A stretch of 64,000 nt of DNA from Microbacterium sp. LWO13-1.2 (GTDB lineage Bacteria > Actinomycetota > Actinomycetes > Actinomycetales > Microbacteriaceae), in NCBI RefSeq assembly GCF_038397725.1, contig NZ_CP151634.1:2294001-2358000 (forward strand). Direction: 5' to 3'. The position numbers were made by a program, and so were the translations under genes. Shown here in pieces: positions 44,339 through 56,650 of this stretch (its first letter is position 1; every line of letters begins with the position of its first letter). The notes beneath the pieces are model-generated. The model was not told the origin of the DNA. It saw only the letters and a program-made list of their open reading frames with translations, and searched no databases.

Positions 44339-45279
44339 GGGATCAGGATGATCTTGCCGGCGGTTGCGCCCGATTCCACGAGTTCGTGCGCGCGTGCCGC
44401 CTCGGCGAGGGGCAGCTCCGGCCCGAGCTCGATCGTGAAGTCGCCGCTGGCGAGCAGCTCGATCGTCTTCGGCAGCGCCTCTGCGCGCCAGGCGAGTTCC
44501 TCCTCGGTGAGCGGGATCGGAGAGCCGCCTTGGAAGCCGCGGATGCCGAACCCCGCGGCGTCCGCCCCGCGGACGATCGTGGCGATACGGTCGCGGTCGG
44601 ACACGAGTTCCAGCGAAGCCTCGATGGCCTCGTCGGTTCCGGCGCAGTCAAGTGCGACGGTGATGCCGCCGGGGGCCGCCTCTCGCACCCGCTCGAGCAG
44701 GCCGGGGCCGTAGGAGACGGGGATCGCGCCGAGTTCGCGCAGCTGATCGTGTCGCGCGGGACTCGCTGTTGCGATGACGGTGGCGCCCCAGGCCACGGCG
44801 AACTGCACTGCTGCCTGGCCGACCGCGCCGGAACCGGCGTGTACGAGCAGTGTGTCTCCGGCGCTCACTCCGAGTGAGCGGAGCGCCTGGTACGCCGTGC
44901 CGGCCGGGATGCCGATGCCGGCGCCTTCGGCGGTGGTCACCGAGTCGGGGAGCACCGCGAGGTTCCGCACCGGCACGGCCAGCGACGATGCGTACGTGCC
45001 GACGGTGTCGCGGATCGCCACGCGGTCGCCGAGAGCGAAGCCTTCGACGTCGTCGCCCAGCGCTTCGATCACGCCGGCGCCGTCGTAGCCGACCGGCCGA
45101 GGTTCGGTGATCGGCTTGGATGCACGCTTGCCGCTGCGCAACTTCGCGTCGATCGGGTTCACCCCTGCCGCTTCGATCCGCACGACGACCTCGCCGGAGG
45201 TCGCGAGCGGATCGGGGGTCTCGATGAGGTGCAGGACGTCGGGGGAACCGATTTCGGTGTAGACGATCGCGCGGGTCAT
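44335..45279 (-). CDS. Zinc-independent quinone oxidoreductase-like MDR protein
   Basis: 314-aa medium-chain dehydrogenase/reductase binding NADPH. VVVRIEAAGVNPIDAKLRSG and PVGYDGAGVIEALGDDV are the N-terminal catalytic-domain blocks, and LLVHAGSGAVGQAAVQFAVAWG the cofactor-binding Rossmann loop. No zinc-ligand cysteine cluster is seen, so it belongs to the quinone reductase side. Coupled to the hydrolase downstream. Physiological substrate unknown. Confidence 0.87.
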   Translation of the reverse strand: MTRAIVYTEIGSPDVLHLIETPDPLATSGEVVVRIEAAGVNPIDAKLRSGKRASKPITEPRPVGYDGAGVIEALGDDVEGFALGDRVAIRDTVGTYASSLAVPVRNLAVLPDSVTTAEGAGIGIPAGTAYQALRSLGVSAGDTLLVHAGSGAVGQAAVQFAVAWGATVIATASPARHDQLRELGAIPVSYGPGLLERVREAAPGGITVALDCAGTDEAIEASLELVSDRDRIATIVRGADAAGFGIRGFQGGSPIPLTEEELAWRAEALPKTIELLASGDFTIELGPELPLAEAARAHELVESGATAGKIILIP

Positions 45280-45301
45280 ACGATCAGGCTACCCGTCGGA
45301 T

Positions 45302-48300
45302 TCAGCGCCCGGACAACGCCTTCATGATGCGCTGCGGGGATACCGGCTGGGCCGTACCGAGCCGCTGCGCGAAGAGGCTCACCCGGTACTCCTCCAGCAG
45401 CCAGCGCGTCTCCAGGAGCGCGGGCGACGCCGTGGCGGGGAGGGGGATCGTGCCGCCCGCATCTGCGTACGCCGTGGACATCCGCTCATACTCGGTCATC
45501 CGCGTGCGGTCCTTGCCAGGGGCCTCTGCGAGGGTCTTCAGCCGGTCCAGCATCCCCTCGAGATACCGCGGATAGTTCGCAAGGCGTGCGATGCCGGTTG
45601 CGGAGATGAAACCGGGATGCAGCAGACCCGTCAACTGCGTGCGGACGTCGTTCAGCGGGCCGAGCAGGGCGAGTGAGTTCTGCGACTTGATGCCGCGCTC
45701 GACCTCGCGGGACTTCGTCAGGATGCGCGCGACCAGCGAGACGCAGGCGAAGAGCTCGTCGACGATCACTTCGGACACGGCGTCGCGCACCCGGGAGAAC
45801 TCGGCCGCGGTCCGGAGCAGGCCTCCCGGAGCCGTCCGCTCGATGATCCCGCGCACCACGGCAGCTCTCGAGTCCTCGATCAAGGCCGCTGCAGACGAGT
45901 ACGGCGACGCAGCGAGCGCCAGCTTCTCGTGGCTGGTCAGGTGCTGCTGCACATACGACGACGGCGAGGGCACCGCGAGGAGGATGAGGCGCAGAACGCC
46001 GTCGCGGGTGGCCGCGGTCGCCGCATCCGCCGTCGCCTCGACACGCACGGCGACGCTCTTGCCCTGATCGATGATGGCCGGGTAGCCGCGCACGACCCCG
46101 CCGGCGACTCTCGTGTCGAGGACTTCGGGCAGATCGCCGAAGTTCCAGGAGGTGAGGCCCTCACGCTCGATCGAGCCGCGGTGCGACGCCGCAGCAACGG
46201 AGGCCGCGGCATCGGCAGAGCCTTCGCGCGTGCGGGCGGGGGCGGCGATCGAGCGGGCCACGCTGCTTCTCGCTCGGTCCGAGAGCTGGTCCTGCAGGGC
46301 GCGCAGGTCACGCCCGGAGCCGGCGACCCGGCCCCGCTCGTCGACTGCACGGAAGTTCATCCGCAGGTGCGCCGGCACGCGTTCCTCATCGAAGTCCGCC
46401 GCCGAGACCAGCTGATTGGCCAGCGGCTGGATCATCCGGGCCAGCGCTTCCTTCAGAGATCGCCCCGGCGATCCCGCGTGCGCCTCCGGTCCCTCCTCCG
46501 CGAGAGCGGCTCCGAACTTCTCGGCCCAGTCGGCCGCGGGCACGACGTGCCGGCGGATCGCCTTCGGAAGGGCGCGCAGCAGCGCCGTGACGAGTTCGGC
46601 ACGGAGGCCGGGGACCTGCCAGTCGAAGCCGCGATCCTCGATCTGCGCCAGCAGCGCCAGCGGGATGACCACGCTCACGCCGTCGTCGGGGGCGCCCGGT
46701 TCGAATCGATAGGCGAGGCCGAGCAGCTGGTCGCCCTGGGTCCAGCGCGTCGGGAACTCGTTCTGATCCGCGCGGCCGTCATCGTCGAGCAGATCGCCCT
46801 CGCGCATGACCAGCAGCTTCGGGGTCGATTGCAGAGCCTCGCGCCACCACGCCTCGAAGGAGCGCACGTCGAACACCTCGGCGGGGATCCGCTCGTCGTA
46901 GAAGCGGTAGACGGCTTCATCGCCGGCCAGGATGTCACGGCGGCGCTCACGCTCTTCGAGTTTCTCGAGGCGTTTGCGCAGTTCGGCGTTGCTGCGCCAG
47001 AACGCCGAGACCCGCTTGTCGATGCGGCTCGGGTCCCACTCGCCCTCGACGAGCGCGTGCCGGAGGAAGAACTCTCGGGACGCCGGCCGGTCGATCCGCG
47101 CGAACTGCACACGGCGCCGGGGAATGATCTCCACCCCGAAGAGCGTCACCTTCTCGAAGGCGACCGCGGCGCCGGCGTCCTTCGACCAGTGCGGCTCGGT
47201 GATCTGCCGCTTCGCCAGGTCGCCGGCGAGAGGCTCCGCCCATGCCGGGTCGATCGCGGCCGCAGTCCGCGCGAAGGTGCGCGACGTCTCCACGATCTCC
47301 GCCGCCATCACCGCACGCGGACTCTTCTTGCGAAGCGCCGAGCCGGGGAAGATCGAGAAGCGGATGCCGCGGGCGCCCCGATACTCGGCGACGCGGCGAC
47401 CCTTCTCTTTCCCGGGGGAGTGCGCTTTCGCGGCCGGAGCGTTGCGCTCGTCGAGCAGCCCGATCTGGGAGAGGAGCCCGGCGAGCAGCGCGCGATGCAC
47501 GGCATCCGGATCCGCGGTGCCCGCGGAATCGGGCGCCTTCACGAGCGTGCGCAGCTGTCGGTGCACGTCGAACCATTCCCGCACCCGCACGTAGTTCAGG
47601 TGCTCGGCTCTGCAGAGGCGGCGGAAGGCGCTGGAGCCGAGTTCGTTCTGCTGCTCACGGAGGTGATTCCACAGGTTCAGCATCGTGAGGAAGTCGCTCG
47701 TCGGGTCCGCGAACCGGGCGTGTAAGCGGTCGGCCTCCTCGCGGCGTTCTTCCGGGCGCTCCCGGACGTCCTGGATCGAGAGGCCGGCGACGATCGGGAG
47801 CACAGATGCGGTGACGCCATGATGAGCCGATTCGACGAGCATGCGCGCGAACCGCGGGTCGATCGGCATGCGCGAGATGTCGCGCCCGACGCGGGTGAGT
47901 CGCGGTGCCTCAGAGCCTCGCGCGGCAGCGACCGCGCCGAGCTCGGTGAGGAGCTCGAAGGCCGCTTTCACTCCGCGGGAATCCGGCGGGGTGAGGAAGG
48001 GGAAGGCGGTGATGTCGCCGAAGCCCAGCGCCAGCATCTGCAGGATCACCGAGGCGAGCGATGTGCGCAGGATCTCGGGTTCGGTGAACTCCGGCCGCTT
48101 GTCGTAGTCCTCGTCGCTGTACAGGCGGATCGCGATGCCGTCGCTGGTGCGGCCGGCGCGGCCGGCGCGCTGGTTCGCCGAGGCCTGGGAGATCGGTTCG
48201 ATCGGCAGCTGCTGCACCTTGGAGCGGTTGCTGTAGCGCGAGATGCGAGCGGTGCCGGTGTCGATGACGTAACGGATTCCGGGAACGGTGAGGCTCGTCT

Positions 48301-49291
48301 CCGCGACGTTGGTGGCCAGGATCACTCGACGGCGAACGCCCGCCACGCGGCTGCGCTCGAAGACCCGATGCTGTTCCGCGGCGGACAGCCGGCCGTAGAG
48401 GGGGAGCACTTCCGTGGGCGATCGGTCCTTCGCGTAGGCGCCGCGCACGGCATCGGCCGCATCCCGGATCTCCGCCTCGCCGGGGAGGAAGACCAGCACA
48501 TCGCCGGGTTCCTCGCGATCGAGTTCGCGGAGCGCTGTGACGATGGCGGAGACCTCATCGGCCGGATCGTCACCGGGACGTTCATGACTCCTCGATTTCG
48601 TGCCGGATCGACCCGATCCGGCACCCTTTGCCCCCGCGGACGGAGACTCTTGAGGAGTCGTGGGCGAGTCCTCCGATTCGTCGATCTGCGGACGGTACCG
48701 GATCTCGACCGGATAGGTGCGCCCGGAGACCTCGATGATCGGCGCGGGATTGCCCGCAGCGTCGGCGAAGTGCTTGGCGAAGCTCTCCGGATCGATCGTC
48801 GCCGAGGTGATGATCACCTTCAGATCGCGGCGCTCGGGCAGGATGCGGACGAGGTAGCCGAGCAGGAAGTCGACGTTGAGCGAGCGCTCGTGCGCCTCGT
48901 CGATGATGATCGTGTCGTAGCGGGTGAGCAGCCGGTCGCGGTGGATCTCGTTCAGCAGGATGCCGTCGGTCATCAGGGCCACGCGCGTGGCCTCCGACAC
49001 CTTGTCGGTGAAGCGCACCTTGTAGCCGACGAGCGTGCCGAGCTCGACGTGCAGCTCCTCGGCGACGCGCTCGGCGATCGTGCGGGCGGCGAGGCGGCGC
49101 GGCTGGGTGTGCGCGATGCGCTCCCGCCCGAGTTCGAGGCAGATCTTCGGCAGCTGCGTGGTCTTTCCCGAACCGGTCGCACCGGCGACGATCACGACCT
49201 GATGGTCGCGGATGGCGTCGGCGATCTCCTCCCTGGCGGCGCTGACGGGCAGCTCCGGGGGATAGGAGATCACAAGGGGGGACGCGGACAT
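45302..49291 (-). CDS. hrpA: ATP-dependent RNA helicase HrpA
   Basis: 1329 aa, the usual size of HrpA. The DEAH helicase core is at the N-terminus: Walker A GATGSGKTTQLPK at 37-49, DEAHERSLNVDFLLG, ITSATIDPESF, ATNVAETSLTVPGI and NQRAGRAGRTSDG. A linker with charged residues (SPTTPQESPSAGAKG) interrupts the core between motifs III and IV. The long C-terminal region is the DUF3418-type part of HrpA. ATG at 49291. It acts on RNA in the cytoplasm, affecting mRNA processing and ribosome rescue in model bacteria. The long plus-strand frame over it is only a shadow. Confidence 0.95.
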   Translation of the reverse strand: MSASPLVISYPPELPVSAAREEIADAIRDHQVVIVAGATGSGKTTQLPKICLELGRERIAHTQPRRLAARTIAERVAEELHVELGTLVGYKVRFTDKVSEATRVALMTDGILLNEIHRDRLLTRYDTIIIDEAHERSLNVDFLLGYLVRILPERRDLKVIITSATIDPESFAKHFADAAGNPAPIIEVSGRTYPVEIRYRPQIDESEDSPTTPQESPSAGAKGAGSGRSGTKSRSHERPGDDPADEVSAIVTALRELDREEPGDVLVFLPGEAEIRDAADAVRGAYAKDRSPTEVLPLYGRLSAAEQHRVFERSRVAGVRRRVILATNVAETSLTVPGIRYVIDTGTARISRYSNRSKVQQLPIEPISQASANQRAGRAGRTSDGIAIRLYSDEDYDKRPEFTEPEILRTSLASVILQMLALGFGDITAFPFLTPPDSRGVKAAFELLTELGAVAAARGSEAPRLTRVGRDISRMPIDPRFARMLVESAHHGVTASVLPIVAGLSIQDVRERPEERREEADRLHARFADPTSDFLTMLNLWNHLREQQNELGSSAFRRLCRAEHLNYVRVREWFDVHRQLRTLVKAPDSAGTADPDAVHRALLAGLLSQIGLLDERNAPAAKAHSPGKEKGRRVAEYRGARGIRFSIFPGSALRKKSPRAVMAAEIVETSRTFARTAAAIDPAWAEPLAGDLAKRQITEPHWSKDAGAAVAFEKVTLFGVEIIPRRRVQFARIDRPASREFFLRHALVEGEWDPSRIDKRVSAFWRSNAELRKRLEKLEERERRRDILAGDEAVYRFYDERIPAEVFDVRSFEAWWREALQSTPKLLVMREGDLLDDDGRADQNEFPTRWTQGDQLLGLAYRFEPGAPDDGVSVVIPLALLAQIEDRGFDWQVPGLRAELVTALLRALPKAIRRHVVPAADWAEKFGAALAEEGPEAHAGSPGRSLKEALARMIQPLANQLVSAADFDEERVPAHLRMNFRAVDERGRVAGSGRDLRALQDQLSDRARSSVARSIAAPARTREGSADAAASVAAASHRGSIEREGLTSWNFGDLPEVLDTRVAGGVVRGYPAIIDQGKSVAVRVEATADAATAATRDGVLRLILLAVPSPSSYVQQHLTSHEKLALAASPYSSAAALIEDSRAAVVRGIIERTAPGGLLRTAAEFSRVRDAVSEVIVDELFACVSLVARILTKSREVERGIKSQNSLALLGPLNDVRTQLTGLLHPGFISATGIARLANYPRYLEGMLDRLKTLAEAPGKDRTRMTEYERMSTAYADAGGTIPLPATASPALLETRWLLEEYRVSLFAQRLGTAQPVSPQRIMKALSGR

Positions 49292-49342
49292 AGCTCTCTA
49301 TCGTATGACTCTCTTGGCACGCGACATCCCTATGATCGATCC

Positions 49343-51365
<2,023 letters not shown>

Positions 51366-51403
51366 GGCATCCGCGCCGGAGGCTGCGGGCGTAGCGTGAA
51401 GGC

Positions 51404-53206
51404 ATGACCAATCGGCTCGCCGACACGCTCAGCCCGTACCTCCGCGCGCACGCCGAGAACCCGGTGGACTGGTTCCCGTGGGGATCGGAGGCGTTCGCCG
51501 AGGCTCGGCGACGCGATGTGCCGCTGCTCGTCTCGATCGGTTACTCCACTTGCCACTGGTGCCATGTGATGGCACGCGAGTCCTTCGCCGATCCGGTGAT
51601 CGCGGCCGTGATGAACGAGGGCTTCGTCTCGGTGAAGGTCGATCGGGAGGAGCATCCGGACGTCGACGGCGCCTTCATGGCCGCTGCATCCGCGTTCACC
51701 CAGAACCTGGGCTGGCCCCTCACCGTGTTCGCGACGCCGCAGGGGCAGGTGTTCTACGCCGGAACGTACTGGCCGCCGGTGGCGCGCGAGCCCATGCCGG
51801 CGTTCCGTGACGTGCTGGCGGCGGTGCAGGACGCATGGACGACGCGAAGGGACAAGGTGGAAGAGTCGGCCGGTGCCGTTGCGGATGCGCTCGCGCGGGC
51901 CGCCGCGACGACGCCATCCGAGCTGCCGACCCCGGCCGCGATCGTCGACGCCGCCGAGTCCATCGCCGCGCGCGAGGATCCCCGGTTCGGCGGGTACGGC
52001 GGCGCGCCGAAGTTCCCGGTCGCGACGACGCTGCGGTTCCTGCAGAACGCGCTGGTGCGACGGGATGCTCCGGATGCCGCGGCATCCGCCCAGCGCGCGC
52101 TGGCCGCGATGGTCTCGTCCGAACTGCGCGATACCGTCGACGGCGGCTTCTTCCGCTATGCCACGCAGCGGGACTGGACGGTACCGCACTACGAGCGGAT
52201 GCTCACCGACAACGCCCAGCTGCTGGATGTCGCGCTCGCCGCCGGCGATGCCGTGACGGCGCGCGGCATCGCCGGCTTCCTGCTGACCGTGCTGCAGCGC
52301 GAGGGCGGCGGTTTCGGTGCGGCGCAGGATTCGGAGTCGTGGATCGAGGGGGAGCGAAGCGAGGGCGGCTACTACGCGCGGAGCGCAACTGAGCGCGCCG
52401 CACTCGAGCCGCCGGCGGTCGACGGCAAGGTGATCACCGGCTGGAACGGTCTGGCGATCGGGGCGCTCGCCCGTGCCGGCGCCGCCCTGGGCGAAGACTC
52501 CTGGATCGTGGCTGCCATCGCAGCGGCCGACGCGGTGCAGCGGTTGAACCGCGGCGCGAACGGCGAGCTCGTGCGCGCATCCCTCGACGGTGTCGCATCC
52601 GCTGCGGTGGCCGCCCCGGCCGATCTCGGCCTTCTCGCCGACGGCCTGTTCGCGCTCGCCGTCGCGACCGGCGACGCGGCCTGGGCGGTGACGGGGCGCG
52701 AGATCCTCGATCGAGCATTCGACGGCATCGCACCGGATCCGGTGCTGTCGGCGCACGGAATGGCGTTGTCGCCGGATCAGAGCGACGGAGACCTGCCGTC
52801 CGGATCCGCGGCGATCGCCGCGGCGGCGCTGACCGCCTGGCGGCTCGGGGCGGGCGAGGAGTACCGCGCAGCCGCGGAGGCCGCTGTGCGCGAGCTCTCT
52901 GTGCGAGCGCTGGCGCAGCCGTTCGCGTACGGGTCCCTGCTGCGGGTCGCGTCCGAGCTCGCCGAACCGCCTCGGCAGGTGGTCGTCGTCACCGCCGCTC
53001 GCGGCAGCGCACTCGCCGATGCGGCGCGCGCCGCCGATGCCGACGTGGTCGCCGTGGTGACTCCCGCACAGGCGGAGGCCTTCGCCGATGCCGGGTTCGA
53101 GCTGTTCGCCGGCAAGGCCGAGGTCCCGGAGCGCGCATTCGACTGTCGTGCGTTCGTGTGCCGGTTGCCGGTGTCGGACCCGTCGGAGTTGGCGATGGAG
53201 CGCTGA
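51404..53206 (+). CDS. DUF255 thioredoxin-domain protein (YyaL/SSP411-like)
   Basis: 600 aa. The N-terminal thioredoxin-like domain contains NPVDWFPWG and [17 protein letters not shown], with C50-x-x-C53. The C-terminal part is an (alpha/alpha)-barrel of the N-acylglucosamine 2-epimerase-like type ([18 protein letters not shown] and [17 protein letters not shown]). The protein is found across bacteria and eukaryotes with unclear function. It stands alone between an aldo/keto reductase and a small convergent gene. Somewhat shorter than homologues of about 650-700 aa, with no visible break. Confidence 0.87.
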   Translation: MTNRLADTLSPYLRAHAENPVDWFPWGSEAFAEARRRDVPLLVSIGYSTCHWCHVMARESFADPVIAAVMNEGFVSVKVDREEHPDVDGAFMAAASAFTQNLGWPLTVFATPQGQVFYAGTYWPPVAREPMPAFRDVLAAVQDAWTTRRDKVEESAGAVADALARAAATTPSELPTPAAIVDAAESIAAREDPRFGGYGGAPKFPVATTLRFLQNALVRRDAPDAAASAQRALAAMVSSELRDTVDGGFFRYATQRDWTVPHYERMLTDNAQLLDVALAAGDAVTARGIAGFLLTVLQREGGGFGAAQDSESWIEGERSEGGYYARSATERAALEPPAVDGKVITGWNGLAIGALARAGAALGEDSWIVAAIAAADAVQRLNRGANGELVRASLDGVASAAVAAPADLGLLADGLFALAVATGDAAWAVTGREILDRAFDGIAPDPVLSAHGMALSPDQSDGDLPSGSAAIAAAALTAWRLGAGEEYRAAAEAAVRELSVRALAQPFAYGSLLRVASELAEPPRQVVVVTAARGSALADAARAADADVVAVVTPAQAEAFADAGFELFAGKAEVPERAFDCRAFVCRLPVSDPSELAMER

Positions 53207-53215
53207 GCGCGGATC

Positions 53216-53434
53216 TCAGCCGACGTTGCGCGGATGTTGACGAGCGGTGCGCTCGTTGCCGCGGCGGTAGTTCCCCGTCACGCGAGCCATCAGCAGCTGG
53301 GAGTCTCCCCGCTCGACCTGAGCGAGGAAGTCGGCCGCGCTGGCGCCGCGCAGGGTGGTCGCGGTGGTGCCGTGATGCCGGATCACGACGTCATCGCCGC
53401 GCACGGTGAACGTGAATCCACTGGCGGTGCCCAT
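53216..53434 (-). CDS. Small conserved actinobacterial protein
   Basis: 72 aa. FTFTVRGDDVVIRHHGTTAT, TTLRGASAADFLAQVERGD and QLLMARVTGNYRRGNERTAR make a compact, conserved-looking protein of unknown function, ending basic. It is convergent with the DUF255 gene 9 nt away. Codon use follows the surrounding genes, and the start is ATG at 53434. Confidence 0.7.
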   Translation of the reverse strand: MGTASGFTFTVRGDDVVIRHHGTTATTLRGASAADFLAQVERGDSQLLMARVTGNYRRGNERTARQHPRNVG

Positions 53435-53502
53435 GGGGTGATCCTAACGACGAGTCACGGTATCCGATGCCAGCGGTGAGCAGAATGCCTATCGATTTTG
53501 CC

Positions 53503-53541
53503 CGAAGCGCGCTTCGATTGCGCGGCATGCGCAGTAACTGC
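53503..53541. promoter_or_regulatory. Two palindromes upstream of the aminotransferase operon
   Basis: CGAAGCGCGCTTCG (53503-53516) is a perfect 14-bp palindrome. GCAGTAACTGC (53531-53541) is a perfect 11-bp palindrome ending 8 bp before the -35. Candidate binding sites for the AsnC-type regulator encoded at the end of the operon. Confidence 0.4.
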
Positions 53542-53549
53542 TGAACCGA

Positions 53550-53579
53550 TTGCCCAGTCAGCGGCATTCGGTCTAGTCT
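53550..53579 (+). promoter_or_regulatory. Promoter of the aminotransferase/permease/AsnC operon
   Basis: TTGCCC (53550-53555) and TAGTCT (53574-53579) are spaced by 18 bp and match sigma-70 type -35 and -10 elements. They lie 60 nt before the ATG at 53639. Confidence 0.5.
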
Positions 53580-53638
53580 GGCGCGACAGCCGGCGGGTTC
53601 TGCGATCCGCCACGAATCACAGCAAGGATGCTCTGACG

Positions 53639-54763
53639 ATGACACTCCCCGTCCGCGCCGGCCTCGATGCCGTCCCCGCGTATCGCCAAGGCCGTTCCGC
53701 GCCGGTCGGCGCGTCGAAACTCTCCTCGAACGAGTCCCCGCACCCGCCGCTTCCCTCCGTGATCGACGCGGTGCAGGAGCGGCTCGGCACGATCCAGCGC
53801 TACCCCGACATGAGCGCGGCAGAGCTCCGGTCCCGTCTCGCCGCACGCTACGCGGTCGATCCGGCACAGGTGACCGTCGGAGCGGGCTCCGTCGAGCTCG
53901 CCGCTCAGCTCATCCACGCGACGGCGGGAGAGGGCGATGAGGTCATGTTCGCCTGGCGCTCCTTCGAGGCCTACCCGGCGCTCGTGCGCATCGCGGGTGC
54001 GACGCCCATCGCCGTGCCGTTGGATGCGGATCACGGCCACGACCTCGACGCGATGCGTGCGGCGATCACGCCGCGCACACGGCTCATCTTCATCTGCAAT
54101 CCGAACAACCCCACCGGCACCGTCGTCTCAGCCGAGGCGCTGGAGCAGTTCGTCGCCGCGGTGCCGCGCGACGTCCTCGTGGTGATCGACGAGGCGTACG
54201 TGCACTTCGACCGCACCTCGTACTCCGACGAGGGCGGCCAGGGTGCGGGTATCGATCTCCTCCGTCGCTTCCCGCACGTCGCCGTGCTGCACACGTTCTC
54301 CAAGGCGTACGGCCTCGCCGGACTCCGCGTCGGCTACGCCATCGCGCCGGTCGAGATCGCCGAAAATCAGCGCAAGGTCGCGATCCCGTTCGGGGTCAGT
54401 GACCTCGCGCAAGCGGCCGCCGTCGCCTCGCTGGATTCCGAAGACGAACTCGCCCTCCGGATCGACGAGGTCGTCGCCCAGCGCGAACGGCTGTGCGCGC
54501 TGCTGGAGGATGCCGGATGGGCTCCCGTCGCATCGCAGGCGAACTTCGTCTGGGTGCCTGCCGGCACCCGCTCCGAAGAACTCGAGACGCTGCTCCGCGA
54601 GGGCGGCGTCATCACCCGGGCGTTCGCCGGCGAAGGCGTGCGCATCTCGTCGGGTTCGGCGGATGACATCGATCGAGTCGAAGCCGCGCTCGCCGCCTCC
54701 GCCCGTACCACTCGCACTCCACACCGATCAGATCAGCGCATGAACGAGGAAGTCCACGCATGA
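53639..54763 (+). CDS. Histidinol-phosphate/aromatic aminotransferase family protein
   Basis: 374-aa PLP enzyme, class I/II. KLSSNESPHPPLPSVIDAV, IQRYPDMSAAELRSRLA, LIFICNPNNPTGTVVS, VVIDEAYVHF, LHTFSKAYGLAGLRVGY (PLP lysine) and the end GVRISSGSADDI are family blocks. The operon with an amino-acid permease and an AsnC regulator suggests aromatic amino acid transamination rather than histidine biosynthesis. ATG at 53639. It overlaps the permease gene by 4 nt. Confidence 0.87.
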   Translation: MTLPVRAGLDAVPAYRQGRSAPVGASKLSSNESPHPPLPSVIDAVQERLGTIQRYPDMSAAELRSRLAARYAVDPAQVTVGAGSVELAAQLIHATAGEGDEVMFAWRSFEAYPALVRIAGATPIAVPLDADHGHDLDAMRAAITPRTRLIFICNPNNPTGTVVSAEALEQFVAAVPRDVLVVIDEAYVHFDRTSYSDEGGQGAGIDLLRRFPHVAVLHTFSKAYGLAGLRVGYAIAPVEIAENQRKVAIPFGVSDLAQAAAVASLDSEDELALRIDEVVAQRERLCALLEDAGWAPVASQANFVWVPAGTRSEELETLLREGGVITRAFAGEGVRISSGSADDIDRVEAALAASARTTRTPHRSDQRMNEEVHA

Positions 54764-56148
54764 CCGAAGTAACGACGATGACAACGACCACGAAGGGCCT
54801 GCACCCCGGCCTCACCCGGCGCCAGATCTCGATGATGGGGCTCGGCGGTGCGATCGGCGCGGGCCTCTTCGTCGGGTCCGGTCAGGCCATCGGCGTCGCG
54901 GGACCCGCCGTGCTGATCTCGTTCCTCGTCGCCGGCGCCATCGTCGTGCTGGTGATGGCGATGCTCGCGGAGATGGTCGCAGCCAGGCCGAGCTCGGGGG
55001 CTTTCAGCTCCTATGCCCAGAAGGCGATGGGACGCAGTGCCGGCAGCGCCGTCGGCTGGCTGTACTGGATCCAGCTCGTCGTCGTGATCGCGGCCGAGGC
55101 GACCGGTGCCGCCGGCATCGTCGCCGGCTGGGTGCCAGGAGTGCCCGCCTGGGTATGGGTGCTCGTCTTCGTCGTCGCGCTCACCACGGTGAATCTCTTC
55201 GGCGTGCGCAACTACGGTCGCTTCGAGTTCTGGTTCGCGGCGATCAAGGTCGCCGCGATCATCCTGTTCCTCATCGTCGGGGTGTGCGCGATCATCGGTC
55301 TCGTCCCCGGCGTTCCGGCGACCGGTATCGGCAATCTCACCGCACATGGCGGCTTCGCCCCGAACGGCATCGCCGGCATCGCCGCCGCGCTCCTCATCGT
55401 CATGTTCGCGTTCGGCGGGACGGAGGTCGTCGCCATCGCCGCCGCGGAGTCGGATGACCCCGCACGCAACATCCGACGCATCGTCCGCGAGGTGATGGTG
55501 CGCATCATCGTCTTCTACTTCGGCTCGATCTTCGTCATCGTCGCCGTGCTGCCCTGGAACGACCCCGCGGTACTGGACGGACCGTTCTCGGCCGTGCTCG
55601 CCACGATCCGGGTGCCCGGTGTCGACCTGGTCATGTCGCTCATCGTCGTGATCGCGCTGCTGTCCGCCATGAACGCGAACATCTATGGCGCCTCGCGGAT
55701 GGCGTTCTCGCTGGGTGAGCGCGGTCTGGCGCCGCGAGCGATCACCCGCACCAGTGACAAGGGAGTCCCGTACGTCGCGGTTCTCGCATCCGTCGCGTTC
55801 GGCTTCGTCACGGTCGGACTGAACTGGGCCTTCCCGGACGTGGTGCTGCCGGCTCTGCTCAACGTCGTCGGTTCGACGCTGCTCGTGATCTGGACGGCGA
55901 CGGCGATCGCACAGATCATCCTGCGGCGGCGGGCGGATCGCGCCGGCGAGTCGATGCCGATGCGCATGTGGGGCTTCCCGTGGCTGTCGTGGCTGTGCCT
56001 CGCGCTGCTCGCTGGGGTCATCGCCCTCGTCATGATCGATCCGGCTGCACGCACCCAGCTGCTGCTCACGCTCGCACTGATGGCCGTGCTGCTGCTCGCC
56101 GCACGCCTGACCCGCGGCGTCTCGCGCCCGGGTGTCCCGAGGGAGTAG
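54760..56148 (+). CDS. Amino acid permease (APC superfamily, AAT type)
   Basis: 462-aa proton symporter with twelve hydrophobic segments. GLTRRQISMMGLGGAIGAGL and FVGSGQAIGVAGPAVLISF form the substrate-binding unwound helix 1. SAMNANIYGASRMAFSLGER and the region after it are typical of the AAT (GABA/aromatic) family. Overlaps the aminotransferase before it. It probably imports the amino acid that the aminotransferase uses and the AsnC regulator senses. Confidence 0.9.
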   Translation: MTEVTTMTTTTKGLHPGLTRRQISMMGLGGAIGAGLFVGSGQAIGVAGPAVLISFLVAGAIVVLVMAMLAEMVAARPSSGAFSSYAQKAMGRSAGSAVGWLYWIQLVVVIAAEATGAAGIVAGWVPGVPAWVWVLVFVVALTTVNLFGVRNYGRFEFWFAAIKVAAIILFLIVGVCAIIGLVPGVPATGIGNLTAHGGFAPNGIAGIAAALLIVMFAFGGTEVVAIAAAESDDPARNIRRIVREVMVRIIVFYFGSIFVIVAVLPWNDPAVLDGPFSAVLATIRVPGVDLVMSLIVVIALLSAMNANIYGASRMAFSLGERGLAPRAITRTSDKGVPYVAVLASVAFGFVTVGLNWAFPDVVLPALLNVVGSTLLVIWTATAIAQIILRRRADRAGESMPMRMWGFPWLSWLCLALLAGVIALVMIDPAARTQLLLTLALMAVLLLAARLTRGVSRPGVPRE

Positions 56149-56157
56149 GAGCGAGCC

Positions 56158-56643
56158 ATGCGCATCGATCGGCTGGATGCTGATCTCATCCGGATGCTGA
56201 CCGAGTCGCCGCAGCTTCCGGTCCTGGAGTGCGCGCGGCGGCTGGGTGTCGCCAGGGGCACCGTGACCAGCCGCCTCGCCCGTCTGCAGGAGGGCGGAGT
56301 GATCGAGGCCATCGTGCCGCGGCTGGACCCGAGCGGCTTCGGGTACGGCCTGGTCGCGTTCTGCCTCGTCGAGATCGATCAGAAGGTCGGCCACGACGAC
56401 GTCGCCGTCGCGTTGGCGGATGCCGTTCCCGAGATCGTCGACATGTACACCGTGACCGGTGCCAGCGACATGCAGTTGCGGCTCGTCGCCCGCGACGCGG
56501 TGCAGCTGCAGGATGTCCTCGATCGGGTCGCCGTCGTCCCCGGGGTGGCGCGCACCGCGTCATCCATCGCGATGCGCACGCACCTTTCGGGGCGGATACT
56601 GCCGCTCGTCGCTCATGTGGCACATGAGGCGGAACAGCGATGA
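56158..56643 (+). CDS. Lrp/AsnC family transcriptional regulator
   Basis: 161 aa. The HTH occupies about residues 5-50 (RMLTESPQLPVLECARRLGV then ARGTVTSRLARLQEGG). The RAM sensing domain contains VDMYTVTGASDMQLRLVARD. Third gene of the operon, 9 nt after the permease stop, so it probably regulates its own operon through the palindromes upstream. The ligand is probably the transported amino acid. Confidence 0.87.
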   Translation: MRIDRLDADLIRMLTESPQLPVLECARRLGVARGTVTSRLARLQEGGVIEAIVPRLDPSGFGYGLVAFCLVEIDQKVGHDDVAVALADAVPEIVDMYTVTGASDMQLRLVARDAVQLQDVLDRVAVVPGVARTASSIAMRTHLSGRILPLVAHVAHEAEQR

Positions 56644-56650
56644 CCTGGGT

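Noticed and set aside
47819..49342. Plus-strand open frame leading into the DUF418-like gene
   Set aside because: It is antisense to hrpA. Recognisable membrane-protein sequence begins only at GTG 49343.
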